A stretch of DNA of 64,000 nucleotides from Pokkaliibacter sp. MBI-7. GTDB taxonomy: Bacteria > Pseudomonadota > Gammaproteobacteria > Pseudomonadales > Balneatricaceae. How positions within the stretch are numbered: position 1 is the first letter of the stretch; each line of letters starts with the position of its first letter. The stretch covers positions 1,766,501 to 1,830,500 of the forward strand of contig NZ_JARVTG010000001.1 of NCBI RefSeq assembly GCF_029846635.1. The letters are read 5' to 3'. The position numbers were made by a program, and so were the translations under genes. Shown in pieces: positions 1 through 8,192 of this stretch. Under the pieces are notes generated by a model, which had not been told where the DNA came from, made no database searches, and saw nothing but the letters and a program-made list of their open reading frames with translations.

Positions 1-1053
1 GCCTTCAACATACCAGTTGACCTGCGCCAGCTCTTCATCAGTCAGAGCATGACCTGCGGCAACCACTTCCTTACCAGTGTTGTCCTTGATCGGGCCGGTA
101 AAGGGTTTCAGCTCGCCTGATTTGATCTTGGCATAGGTATCATTGATAGCCTGTTTCACGTCAGCAGGCAGGTTGTCGTTGATGGACGCCAGCTGCAGCA
201 CGTCTTCGTGGAAGCCACCCCAGTAATCCTGAGGCTTGTAGGTACCATCCATGACAGACTGTACAACCTTGATGTAGTAAGGAGCCCAGTGGTCACGCAC
301 AGAGTAAACATGAGCATTGGGTGCAAACTTGGACATGTCTGACGCCTGACCGATAGCACGTACGCCACCACGCTTCTCTGCAGCGATCAGCGGAGCAGGG
401 CTGTCAGTGTGCTGAATCAGCACGTCGACACCCTGATCCATCAGAGCATTGGCCGCGTCAGCTTCTTTACCGGGATCGTACCAGGTGTTAGCCCAGACGA
501 TCTTCAGCTTGACGTTGGGGTTAACGCTCTTGGCGCCCATGTAGACCGCATCAATGTCACGGATCACTTCAGGAATGGGGAAAGCACCGATATAACCAAT
601 GGTGTTGGACTTGGTCAGCATGCCTGCTGCAACGCCAGAGACGTAGCGACCTTCATAGGTACGCAACACGTAGGTGCCCATGTTAGGCAGGCGTTTGTAA
701 CCGGTAGCATGTTCAAAAATGACGTTGGGGAATTTCTTCGCCACCTTGTAAGTCGCATTCATAAAACCAAAGGAGGTGGTGAAGATCACCTTGTTTCCAT
801 CTTTGGCCAGCTGAGTGATAACACGCTCAGCATCAGCGCCTTCAGGAACGTTTTCAACGTAGGTGGTTTTTACCTTGCCGTTGAAGTATTTCTCCATTTC
901 CTGACGACCCTGGTCGTGCTCGTAGCTCCACCCCAGATCACCCACCGGGCCAACATACACAAAGCCTACTTTCAAGGGTTCTTCTGCCTGGGCCATCACA
1001 GCACAGGTCATCAGTCCCAGACCTGCCAGCAACTGCTTCAGTTTGAGTTTCAT
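1..1053 (-). CDS. BMP-family ABC transporter substrate-binding protein (3' end outside window)
   Basis: 351 codons are visible and the frame is open to the window edge, so the C-terminus is missing by only a few residues. The protein starts with a cleavable Sec signal (about 1-23, ending AQA before EEP) and no lipobox. The mature part opens with VGFVYVGPVGDLGWSYEHD, typical of the PnrA/Bmp family that binds nucleosides or purines in the periplasm for an ABC importer. Further family landmarks are FTTSFGFM, GYIGAFPIPEV and the conserved NTWYDPGKE region. Transporter ATPase and permeases are not in view and would lie to the left. It is divergent from a TetR gene 470 bp away, which is a plausible regulator. 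Substrate is inferred from the family only. Confidence 0.93.
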   Translation of the reverse strand, partial: MKLKLKQLLAGLGLMTCAVMAQAEEPLKVGFVYVGPVGDLGWSYEHDQGRQEMEKYFNGKVKTTYVENVPEGADAERVITQLAKDGNKVIFTTSFGFMNATYKVAKKFPNVIFEHATGYKRLPNMGTYVLRTYEGRYVSGVAAGMLTKSNTIGYIGAFPIPEVIRDIDAVYMGAKSVNPNVKLKIVWANTWYDPGKEADAANALMDQGVDVLIQHTDSPAPLIAAEKRGGVRAIGQASDMSKFAPNAHVYSVRDHWAPYYIKVVQSVMDGTYKPQDYWGGFHEDVLQLASINDNLPADVKQAINDTYAKIKSGELKPFTGPIKDNTGKEVVAAGHALTDEELAQVNWYVEG

Positions 1054-1164
1054 CAATCAGATCTCTCGTCTCTTATTGGAGGGAGCCGGAGCAGGAGTGC
1101 CCGGTCACTAGCGAATAAATTGCTTCAAAACGGTGCCTGAGTATCTTTTTACCGCGCCTGCCAT

Positions 1165-1431
1165 TGCGTGATGCAACGCATTTAGCAGCACACAGTAAAG
1201 TGTTGCAGAGTCAGACAACAGGTAACCCCTCTGGTAGCAAAAAACTGGCCAACTGGTCAATTTCCTGCAAATTCACAGACAACCGCTTCTTTATATAGCC
1301 CATCGGCCAAATGTTCACACCAAAATAGTGCACAAGCCCGTTTTCGGGCTTAACGGCGCGCCAACTATGACCAAGGGAATCGCCTGCTTTGTCACTGCCG
1401 ATGCAACCTCTGGTAAAGGTTGCATCACGCA
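1165..1431. promoter_or_regulatory. Repeated GATGCAAC operator-like motifs in a 469-bp divergent intergenic region
   Basis: The region 1054-1522 between the BMP gene and the TetR gene carries no convincing gene. It holds GATGCAAC at 1170-1177 and 1400-1407 and the reverse form GTTGCATC at 1419-1426. The last two form a perfect 9-bp inverted repeat, GATGCAACC (1400-1408) and GGTTGCATC (1418-1426). A longer 13-bp match, TGCGTGATGCAAC (1165-1177), is inverted at 1419-1431. Spaced copies on both sides of a divergent promoter region suggest binding sites of the neighbouring TetR protein, possibly with looping. This is inference from repeat structure. Confidence 0.45.
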
Positions 1432-1522
1432 GCGTTGCAAATAGAAAACAGTCCGCACTTTCATTTCGTGACCAGCAGTCATAAAATGACCAAAAGTTCA
1501 CAGAATAACAGCGAAAGCATTT

Positions 1523-2239
1523 ATGACTGCTCCAAGCCTCAAGCAACGTCAGTTTCAGGAACGCGAAGGTGCCATCATCTGCGCTGCACTGAAGCTGTTC
1601 GATCAGGACCAGTGGCAGCAGGTGACCGTGGCGGACATCGCCAGCGAAGCTCAGATTGCCAAAGGCACTGTTTACAAACACTTTGCCAGTAAAGAAGAAC
1701 TGTGCGGGCGCATCATGCTCGACTTTCATCAAGGTTTACTGGAGACCTTTGAGCAGGCGTTACCTAACGCCAACACCCTGAGCCTGATCAGGGACATGAT
1801 CAGACGGGCCTTCGATCATTATCTGGCCCATCCAGCAGCGGCCCGAGTGAGTTATGCCTGTCGCTGCAACAGTTTCATCCAGCGCCTGCCCGATCCATTA
1901 CGTGTGCGTGGCGAGGAGCTGGACAGTGCTTTCTTTGGTTTTTTTGCCGATGTGCTTCTGCAGGGCATGCGTAGTGGTCAGATACCACAGCGCCCTGTTG
2001 AGCAGCTGATTCTGCCCATCCACGCCATATTCGACGGCGCCATGGGCAAGATCTGGCGTAACGAATATCAGGAGATACCTGACTCCGATGTCTCACTGGA
2101 GCAGTTTCTCGACATTATCACCAATTTTGTCATTGCCAGTATCGTGGCCCCCATTGCCGATGATGACCTGCCCGGAACAACAGGGCACAAGGACATCACC
2201 CAATGCGAGAAGAGCCGACTGGTATCAGCGACACACTGA
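1523..2239 (+). CDS. TetR/AcrR-family transcriptional regulator
   Basis: 238 residues. The N-terminal DNA-binding domain is clear: GAIICAALKLFDQDQW followed by the helix-turn-helix VTVADIASEAQIAKGTVYKH and FASKEELC (about residues 17-62). The C-terminal ligand domain has no recognisable subtype. The ATG is chosen because it starts just before the conserved N-terminal helix; the ribosome site is weak. The gene is divergent from the BMP substrate-binding gene and is followed 30 bp later by a small gene of unknown role, so it may control either side. Likely autoregulated through the GATGCAAC repeats upstream. Ligand unknown. Confidence 0.9.
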   Translation: MTAPSLKQRQFQEREGAIICAALKLFDQDQWQQVTVADIASEAQIAKGTVYKHFASKEELCGRIMLDFHQGLLETFEQALPNANTLSLIRDMIRRAFDHYLAHPAAARVSYACRCNSFIQRLPDPLRVRGEELDSAFFGFFADVLLQGMRSGQIPQRPVEQLILPIHAIFDGAMGKIWRNEYQEIPDSDVSLEQFLDIITNFVIASIVAPIADDDLPGTTGHKDITQCEKSRLVSATH

Positions 2240-2269
2240 ATTAAAGATTACAGAGGAAGGGTGGATATC

Positions 2270-2794
2270 ATGACTGCCACATACAACCCACGGAACACTG
2301 TCAAGCCAGCTGTCGTTGCGCCCATGGCCAGCTCTCTGCTGCTTAACGTTATCCCCGAGCAGTTCAGCAACAGCATCAGGGTGATCCCCACCCTGACTCA
2401 GCGAGCGATCAGTCAACCTTTACGCATGGTAGAGAACTTCAGCGGCTGGTTACAGCAACTGACGCTGCCTCTGCATGCTGAGACCGACAAGATGCTGTCT
2501 GTCAGCTTCCCCGAAAACTCAGTCGCTGCAGTATTCGACAAGACAGCACTCGGCCGCAGTCTGCTCAATATGATGCGCGTCAGCATCGAAGCTGCCAAAT
2601 TCTACGTTCTGGTGAAGATGGATATTCAGGACAATCAGCTACAGCTGACACTGGATCAGGATCGTGCCCTGAACGACCTGCGTCCACTGAGTGACCTGTT
2701 CGAAGTTGTTGAGGCCCATCATGGCCGCATCGAGGAGCAGGAATCCCATCTGGGTGGTACACGTTTCTGTATCAATCTGCCTGTACTGGCCTGA
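2270..2794 (+). CDS. Hypothetical protein with weak histidine-kinase ATPase-like C-terminus
   Basis: 174 residues from the ATG, which has a strong GAGGAAGG ribosome site at 2253-2260; a GTG three codons earlier is too close to it. The C-terminal half (SLLNMMRVSIEAAKF, LDQDRALNDLRPLSDLFEVV, GGTRFCINLPVL) is reminiscent of the end of GHKL ATPase domains, where a GGT-F-x-LP motif closes the fold. No ATP-binding N box or G1 box is convincing, so it may be a degenerate or non-catalytic version. It lies 30 bp after the TetR gene and is probably cotranscribed. Function unknown. Confidence 0.65.
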   Translation: MTATYNPRNTVKPAVVAPMASSLLLNVIPEQFSNSIRVIPTLTQRAISQPLRMVENFSGWLQQLTLPLHAETDKMLSVSFPENSVAAVFDKTALGRSLLNMMRVSIEAAKFYVLVKMDIQDNQLQLTLDQDRALNDLRPLSDLFEVVEAHHGRIEEQESHLGGTRFCINLPVLA

Positions 2795-2955
2795 TTGAGT
2801 TCACTGAGGGGCTCGCCCCTCTCCGGCAGCAATATAGTGCTGCTCAAGGTCAACCAGCCGGTTGGCTTGTAGTAAACAGGGAAAAACAGCATACAAAGTG
2901 GGTGGCGTTGTTGATCTTCACATCAACGGGATGGCAGTCCTCAGGAGATCAAACC

Positions 2956-3474
2956 ATGAAGTTGCTTAAACCCCTTGGTACCAGCATTTTGACGGGGGTG
3001 CTGCTGTTGGCAGCGGGCACCGGTGTTGCCTACGCTGACCGTGACCACGGTCGGTACTGGCAGGAAGACGGTTATAACCAAAATTATGACCGCGACGGTA
3101 ACCGTGACCACGGCAAGCACAATGATCATGGTTGGCGTAACGACCATGATTGGCACGACCGCGGCAATGGCTGGGGCAACCGTCACGACCGTTATCGTGG
3201 TCCAGAACGGGTAACCGTGATTCGGGAAATACCCCGTCATGCACGCAGAGTTATTGTTCGTGACCGGACTTACTACGTGTATAACGACGTCTACTACCGT
3301 CCGCAGCGGGACTATTATGAAGTGGTTCCTGCCCCTTTCGGCGCTGTGCAGTTCAGTCTGCCTGGTGGCTCGGTAAAGGTGATGATCGGCGGTGTACCTT
3401 ATTATCGCCATGGTGGCGATTACTACTGGTACGACAATCATTCCAGCGGCTTCCGCCTGATGCTGGATATGTAG
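2956..3474 (+). CDS. Secreted DUF6515-like protein, His/Asp/Tyr-rich
   Basis: 172 residues. The ATG at 2956 has an AGGAG ribosome site 8 bp upstream (2943-2947). A signal peptide is evident (residues 1-28, cleaving after VAYA). The mature N-terminus is a low-complexity stretch very rich in Asp, His, Asn, Gly and Arg (repeats of DRDH/HDH type), which could bind metal ions. The C-terminal half is Tyr-rich, with YYVYNDVYYRP, VVPAPFGA and VPYYRHGGDYYW, matching the pattern of DUF6515 periplasmic proteins of proteobacteria. Stand-alone gene ending in a clear terminator. The role of this family is not established. Confidence 0.8.
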   Translation: MKLLKPLGTSILTGVLLLAAGTGVAYADRDHGRYWQEDGYNQNYDRDGNRDHGKHNDHGWRNDHDWHDRGNGWGNRHDRYRGPERVTVIREIPRHARRVIVRDRTYYVYNDVYYRPQRDYYEVVPAPFGAVQFSLPGGSVKVMIGGVPYYRHGGDYYWYDNHSSGFRLMLDM

Positions 3475-3510
3475 TCAGCCAGGGTAACCAACGAATGCTC
3501 AACACTTTTA

Positions 3511-3546
3511 GGGCGAACACGACCTGGTCTGTTCGCCCTTTTTTAT
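3511..3546 (+). terminator. Rho-independent terminator after the DUF6515-like gene
   Basis: GGGCGAACA (3511-3519) and TGTTCGCCC (3530-3538) form a perfect 9-bp stem, followed by six T residues. The rest of 3475-3780 contains no gene and should hold the fdhD promoter. Confidence 0.9.
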
Positions 3547-3780
3547 TGACCGAGCAGCTGGCTCCCAAGACCTTTTGCATCCTGAATGCGATTGATACAG
3601 CCATCAGCGCTGTATATTTACATCCCCGCAATTCGCTCATCGAGCCTGTCTATCACTCCATCGACACTGGCAATTGGACGCCTCAGCCTGCAAGGAGTAG
3701 TCTGGCCGACACGCTAGCTGGAAGCACATATCGTGTTTTTGCATCGGTCAGTACCGATTAGCTGGCAGCGGGACTCAGCG

Positions 3781-4647
3781 ATGACCACAGTGTTCGAACT
3801 CCACGACAGCCCCCCTTCTCCCGATGGAATAGCACGATACGAATTCCATACCCTGACGCAAACCCGTGCGGACTCTGCCGAACTGATTGAAGAAGTGGCA
3901 TTAGCCATCAGCTACAACGGCCTCAGCCACAGCGTCATGATGATTACCCCCGTGGATATAGATGACTTCCTGTTCGGCTTCAGCCGCAGCGAAGGCATTA
4001 TCGAGCGGGCAGACGAAGTGCGTGATTGGGACATTACCCAAATTGATGACCAGCGCTGGCACGCTGATCTCACCCTCAGCCCGAGACTGCTGTCACGCTT
4101 CAAACAGGGCCGTCAGCGTCTGCGGGGCGCTACCGGCTGTGGCCTGTGTGGTATTGACTCCCTGCAGGAAGCCCTGCCAGATTTACCCCGCCTCCGTTCA
4201 TGCCCTCTGCCACCCGCCGAACTCTTCCCCGGTTTGCGTGACCGTCTGCAACAACACCAGCCGCTGGGTAATCGTGCGGGCGCCATTCATGCCGCCATGC
4301 TGCTGGATCGTGCCGGTAACGTACTGGCAAGCCGCGAAGATATCGGCCGCCACAATGCCCTCGATAAACTATTGGGGCATGCGCTGCGCCAGCGTCTGGC
4401 GCTCTATGATCATATTGTGGTCATGAGCAGCCGCTGCAGCATGGAGCTGATCCAGAAAGCCGTGCGTGCCGGCGTATCCACGCTGGTCAATCTGGCCTCA
4501 CCCAGCCAGCTGGCAGTCGATCTGGCACGTCACCATGGCCTCAACCTTATCCATCTGCCCCGCCAGGGCAGTCCCAGGATATATGCGAGCCACCCTGAAA
4601 CCAGTCACCCAGAAGTTTGTTCTCCATCCGCACAGCAAGCCGGATGA
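3781..4647 (+). CDS. fdhD: Formate dehydrogenase accessory sulfurtransferase FdhD
   Basis: 288 residues from ATG 3781; an in-frame upstream extension to 3733 lacks support. FdhD passes sulfur from IscS to the molybdenum cofactor of formate dehydrogenase-type enzymes. The catalytic CxxC loop is present as GCGLCG (Cys near residues 120 and 123). Also conserved are FLFGFSRSEGII, AGAIHAAMLLD, REDIGRHNALDKLLG, MSSRCSMELIQKA and ASPSQLAVDLA. The next gene, 22 bp downstream, encodes the molybdopterin oxidoreductase that is its likely client, so the two form an operon. Confidence 0.96.
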   Translation: MTTVFELHDSPPSPDGIARYEFHTLTQTRADSAELIEEVALAISYNGLSHSVMMITPVDIDDFLFGFSRSEGIIERADEVRDWDITQIDDQRWHADLTLSPRLLSRFKQGRQRLRGATGCGLCGIDSLQEALPDLPRLRSCPLPPAELFPGLRDRLQQHQPLGNRAGAIHAAMLLDRAGNVLASREDIGRHNALDKLLGHALRQRLALYDHIVVMSSRCSMELIQKAVRAGVSTLVNLASPSQLAVDLARHHGLNLIHLPRQGSPRIYASHPETSHPEVCSPSAQQAG

Positions 4648-4669
4648 ATCCTGCGACCAAGAAATCGAG

Positions 4670-7015
4670 ATGAATCAGTCAAAATCAGATCAGGTTCCCA
4701 GCGCCAGCAGTACTATTGAAACGTATTACCATCCCTACCAGGGTTCTGCCGGAGGATGGGGAGCGCTGAAGGCCACCACCCGCCACTGGCTGCAAAGTCG
4801 CAACTCCACCCGTAACGTCAAAACCATGCTGAAGACCAACCAGCCCCACGGTTTTGACTGCCCCGGCTGTGCCTGGGGTGAAAAACATGATCCGAGCATG
4901 ATCCGTTTCTGCGAGAACGGCGCCAAAGCGGTGAACTGGGAAGCCACCAGCAAGAGGGTCGATGCGGCCTTTTTTGCGCGTTACAGCGTCAGCTGGCTCT
5001 ATCAGCAGAGCGACTATTTTCTTGAGTATCAGGGCCGTCTGACTGAGCCCATGCGCTACGACCCGGTCAGTGATCACTATCTTCCCATCAGTTGGAATGA
5101 TGCTTTCGCACTGATTGCTGAGACGCTCAAAGGCCTGGACCATGCCGACCAGGCGGAGTTCTACACCTCAGGCCGTGCCAGCAACGAAGCCGCGTTCCTC
5201 TATCAGTTGTTTGCCCGTGCCTACGGCACCAACAACTTCCCCGACTGCTCCAATATGTGCCACGAAGCCAGCGGCTATGGCCTGACCAGCAGCATTGGTG
5301 TGGGCAAAGGCACGGTAGAGATTGAAGATTTCGAGCAGGCCGACGCAGTCTTTGTATTTGGCCAAAACCCCGGCACCAATCACCCACGTATGCTCGATAC
5401 ACTGCGTGAAGTGATCAAGCGTGGTGCTCAGGTGGTGTGTTTCAACAACCTCAAAGAGCGCGGACTGGAGCGTTTCACCCACCCTCAAAACCCGGTGGAA
5501 ATGCTGAGTAACGGCTACACCCGCATGAATACGGCCTACTACACCCCCAAAATTGGCGGTGACATGGCCGCCGTACGAGGCATGGTCAAGGTCCTGATCG
5601 AGCTGGAGGAAGCCGCCCAGCAACGCGGCGAGGCGATTTTCGACCATGCTTTTATCGCTGAGCATACTGACGGCATGGCGGCGTATCTGGCAGAAGTGGC
5701 AGCCACCCCGTGGCAACACATCATCGAACAGTCTGGACTGAGCCGTGAGGAGATAACTGCGGCAGCGCAGGTGTATGCCCGGGCCGACCGGGTGATCTGC
5801 ACCTGGGCGATGGGCGTCACCCAGCACCGCCATTCGGTCCCCACCGTGCATGAGATCGTCAATCTGTTACTACTGCGTGGCAATATCGGCAAGCACGGCG
5901 CGGGAGCCTGCCCAGTACGCGGCCACAGTAATGTGCAGGGTGACCGCACCATGGGCATCAATGAGCGCCCATCGGAAGTCTTTATCAACAACCTTGAGCG
6001 CCGCTTTGATATCAAGGTGCCGCGTCACCATGGCCATGCCACCGTAGAAACCATTCAGGCCATGCTGGAAGGCAGCAGTAAGGTGTTTATTGGTCTGGGG
6101 GGCAACTTCGCTGCCGCCACTCCGGATACCGCGCTGACGGAACAGGCATTACGCCGTTGTGAGCTGACGGTCCAGATCAGCACCAAGCTTAACCGCTCTC
6201 ATCTGGTGACCGGTAAACAGGCACTGATCCTGCCCTGCATGGGTCGCACGGACATTGATATGCAGGCCAGCGGCCCTCAACGGGTCACAGTGGAAGACTC
6301 ATTCAGCATGGTCCATGCCTCCGGTGGTGTGCTGGAGCCGCTGTCTGCCGAGATCAGGTCAGAACCCGCCATCATTGCCGCGATGGCCGAGGCCACGCTG
6401 GGCAAACAGCCCGTTGACTGGTCTGCCCTGGCGGCCGACTACGATCACATTCGCGACCTGATCGCTGACGTTATCCCGGGCTTCAGCGAGTTCAATCGCA
6501 AAATTGATCAGCCCGGTGGCTTCTATCTGGGCAACAGTGCCCGTGAACGGCAGTGGCAAACCCCGACCAGCAAGGCCATTGCCCATTGTCACTCACTGCC
6601 GGCACATATCCTGCCGGAAGAGGTGGCCAGCCAGCTGAACAGCCAGACCCTGATCATGCAGACTCTGCGTTCACATGATCAGTACAACACCACCATCTAC
6701 GGCCTGAATGACCGTTACCGGGGTATCAGGGGCGAGCGCAAGGTGGTCTTTATCAATCCGGCAGATATGGAGCGACTGAGTCTTCACGCCGGCCAGGAAG
6801 TCAGCATTCGCTCACTGTGGGGTGATAACATCCAGCGTCAGGTCGAGGGCTTCAAGCTGGTTCCCTACGATATTCCTGCAGGCAATGTCGCCGCCTACTA
6901 TCCGGAAACCAATCCGCTGGTTCCGCTCAACAGCGTGGGTGATTTCAGCCGCACCCCAACATCAAAAAGTATTGCCGTTATACTGACTGCACATCAATCC
7001 ATGCGGATTGCCTGA
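4670..7015 (+). CDS. FdhF/YdeP-family molybdopterin oxidoreductase
   Basis: 781 residues from the ATG at 4670, which is placed just after the fdhD stop; the longer open frame upstream overlaps fdhD and is rejected. The N-terminus has HGFDCPGCAWGE (Cys near 64 and 67), the reduced cysteine motif of the YdeP group. Then come the molybdopterin domain (YTSGRASNEAAFLYQLFARAYG, CSNMCHEASGYGL, FVFGQNPGTNHPRML) and the C-terminal dinucleotide-binding domain (RSHDQYNTTIYGLNDRYRGI, GNVAAYYPETNPLVP). YdeP of E. coli is linked to acid resistance; the true substrate of the family is unclear. The adjacent fdhD supports a sulfurated Mo cofactor. Confidence 0.93.
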   Translation: MNQSKSDQVPSASSTIETYYHPYQGSAGGWGALKATTRHWLQSRNSTRNVKTMLKTNQPHGFDCPGCAWGEKHDPSMIRFCENGAKAVNWEATSKRVDAAFFARYSVSWLYQQSDYFLEYQGRLTEPMRYDPVSDHYLPISWNDAFALIAETLKGLDHADQAEFYTSGRASNEAAFLYQLFARAYGTNNFPDCSNMCHEASGYGLTSSIGVGKGTVEIEDFEQADAVFVFGQNPGTNHPRMLDTLREVIKRGAQVVCFNNLKERGLERFTHPQNPVEMLSNGYTRMNTAYYTPKIGGDMAAVRGMVKVLIELEEAAQQRGEAIFDHAFIAEHTDGMAAYLAEVAATPWQHIIEQSGLSREEITAAAQVYARADRVICTWAMGVTQHRHSVPTVHEIVNLLLLRGNIGKHGAGACPVRGHSNVQGDRTMGINERPSEVFINNLERRFDIKVPRHHGHATVETIQAMLEGSSKVFIGLGGNFAAATPDTALTEQALRRCELTVQISTKLNRSHLVTGKQALILPCMGRTDIDMQASGPQRVTVEDSFSMVHASGGVLEPLSAEIRSEPAIIAAMAEATLGKQPVDWSALAADYDHIRDLIADVIPGFSEFNRKIDQPGGFYLGNSARERQWQTPTSKAIAHCHSLPAHILPEEVASQLNSQTLIMQTLRSHDQYNTTIYGLNDRYRGIRGERKVVFINPADMERLSLHAGQEVSIRSLWGDNIQRQVEGFKLVPYDIPAGNVAAYYPETNPLVPLNSVGDFSRTPTSKSIAVILTAHQSMRIA

Positions 7016-7042
7016 GCAGACGTTTACTACGGCTAACAGCAG

Positions 7043-7072
7043 CGGGCAGTCCCTCACACCAAGGACTGCCCG
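7043..7072 (+). promoter_or_regulatory. Inverted repeat covering the ribosome site of the META lipoprotein gene
   Basis: CGGGCAGTCC (7043-7052) and GGACTGCCCG (7063-7072) form a perfect 10-bp stem that ends directly at the ATG (7073). The only good ribosome site, AAGGA (7061-7065), lies in the loop and right arm. In RNA this hairpin would hide the start region. It could be a translational switch, or the terminator of the upstream oxidoreductase operon, although there is no T run. Confidence 0.55.
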
Positions 7073-7507
7073 ATGTCCCGCCTCCTGCATACGTTTCTGC
7101 TTGGCAGCAGCCTGCTGCTCGCCGCCTGCATTCCTCGTCCACAGAGCTCCACCCCCGATCAGCCACTGGAAAATACCTACTGGAAACTCACACAGCTGGG
7201 CACTGACCCCGTGCAGCCCGATACCCGGATGCGTGAGCCGTACCTGCAGCTCAGCCCGGAACAGCAACGTGTTACGGGTTTCAGTGGCTGTAACCTGCTG
7301 GCGGGTCAGTATCAGCTGACTGCCCGCCAGCTGCATCTGGGCCCGCTGATCAGCACGCGCATGGCCTGCATGCAGGGCATGGCGCTGGAAAGTCACTATA
7401 TACAAGCTCTGGAACAGGTTCGGGGCTGGCAAATAAGCGGGCACACCCTGACTCTGCTGGACGCACAGCAGCAGCCCCTGCTGCAGTTTGAGGAAAGCAA
7501 TAAATAA
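7073..7507 (+). CDS. META-domain lipoprotein (HslJ-like)
   Basis: 144 residues. Signal peptide with lipobox LLAAC (Cys about residue 19), so a lipid-anchored envelope protein. The mature region shows the META pattern: NTYWKLTQLG, FSGCNLLAGQYQL, LHLGPLISTRMACMQGMALESHYIQALEQV and a final LTLLDAQQQPLLQFE strand. META proteins such as HslJ are stress-related outer- or inner-membrane lipoproteins of uncertain role. It follows the oxidoreductase gene by 57 bp and is closed by its own terminator. Confidence 0.9.
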   Translation: MSRLLHTFLLGSSLLLAACIPRPQSSTPDQPLENTYWKLTQLGTDPVQPDTRMREPYLQLSPEQQRVTGFSGCNLLAGQYQLTARQLHLGPLISTRMACMQGMALESHYIQALEQVRGWQISGHTLTLLDAQQQPLLQFEESNK

Positions 7508-7515
7508 ACAGCACA

Positions 7516-7538
7516 GGGCCGTACAGCACGGCCCTTTT
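7516..7538 (+). terminator. Terminator after the META lipoprotein gene
   Basis: GGGCCGT (7516-7522) pairs with ACGGCCC (7528-7534) around a 5-nt loop, followed by TTTT. The remaining space to 7758 shows no gene. Confidence 0.8.
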
Positions 7539-7758
7539 CCATACCTCAGATCTGACTGATCTGCAGCCAGCAGGCTATGCCTTACCGGTCTTCAGGTGCC
7601 AGGTCTGCCCACGCACATTTTGATAGCACTGGCCCGGCAACGACAGCTACTGCCTGAATTTTCTCTGGCACACCACTGCACCTAAGCCCACTAGACAATC
7701 CAAGAAATCACGACTATTTGTATCTGTGTCAGTTTTATTTCAGCACTATCTCAGTTTT

Positions 7759-7813
7759 CTTAAGTTTGTCTTAAGGTTCAGCAGATAGCCTCTGCGACCA
7801 TTCTTCTTATAAT
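7759..7813 (+). promoter_or_regulatory. PmrA/BasR-type box and -10 element upstream of dgkA-PAP2-eptA
   Basis: Two exact direct half-sites CTTAAG (7759-7764 and 7770-7775) are separated by 5 nt, matching the known PmrA box YTTAAK-N5-YTTAAK. A perfect -10 hexamer TATAAT lies at 7808-7813, and the expected -35 position (about 7785-7790) is poor, as expected for an activator-dependent promoter. The genes that follow are typical PmrA targets. The sequence match is direct; regulation by PmrAB is inference, and no pmrAB genes are in the window. Confidence 0.8.
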
Positions 7814-7835
7814 TTGCTGTCAGAGTTAAGTGCCC

Positions 7836-8192
7836 ATGAAGCCACAACGGCAAGGTATGTCACGCCTGATACATGCCTCTATCTACTCCTGGCAAGGCCT
7901 GAAGCTGGCCTGGCACCATGAGGCGGCCATTCGCCAGGAATGCATGGCCCTGCTGGTGCTGATCCCCGTTGCCTGCCTGCTCCATGTTACTGCGCTGGAA
8001 CGTGCTCTGCTGATTGTCAGCGTTTTTGCTGTGCTGGTGGTGGAGTTACTGAACTCTGCCATTGAGGCGGTGGTTGACCGTATCGGTCACGAAATGCACC
8101 CCCTGAGCGGTCAGGCCAAAGACATGGGTTCGGCTGCCGTTCTGGTTACTCTTATGGCCGCTGTCGGAGTCTGGTTATGCATCCTGCTGTAA
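7836..8192 (+). CDS. dgkA: Diacylglycerol kinase DgkA
   Basis: 118 residues from ATG 7836; a GTG two codons earlier is equally possible because no strong ribosome site is visible. Closely follows the E. coli DgkA plan: an amphipathic N-terminus with YSWQGLKLAWHHEAAIRQE, the active-site segment VVELLNSAIEAVVDRIG and AKDMGSAAVLV, plus three membrane helices. It phosphorylates diacylglycerol to phosphatidate in the inner membrane. Its place at the head of an operon with eptA makes sense, because phosphoethanolamine transfer from phosphatidylethanolamine releases diacylglycerol. The stop overlaps the next gene by 16 bp. Confidence 0.96.
   Translation: MKPQRQGMSRLIHASIYSWQGLKLAWHHEAAIRQECMALLVLIPVACLLHVTALERALLIVSVFAVLVVELLNSAIEAVVDRIGHEMHPLSGQAKDMGSAAVLVTLMAAVGVWLCILL

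Noticed and set aside
409..1140. 243-codon open frame on the plus strand
   Set aside because: It is antisense to the well-matched BMP-family gene on the minus strand, and its translation shows no family features.
1211..1732. 173-codon minus-strand open frame across the TetR start
   Set aside because: It overlaps the TetR gene in antisense, has no usable start inside the intergenic part and no recognisable domain.
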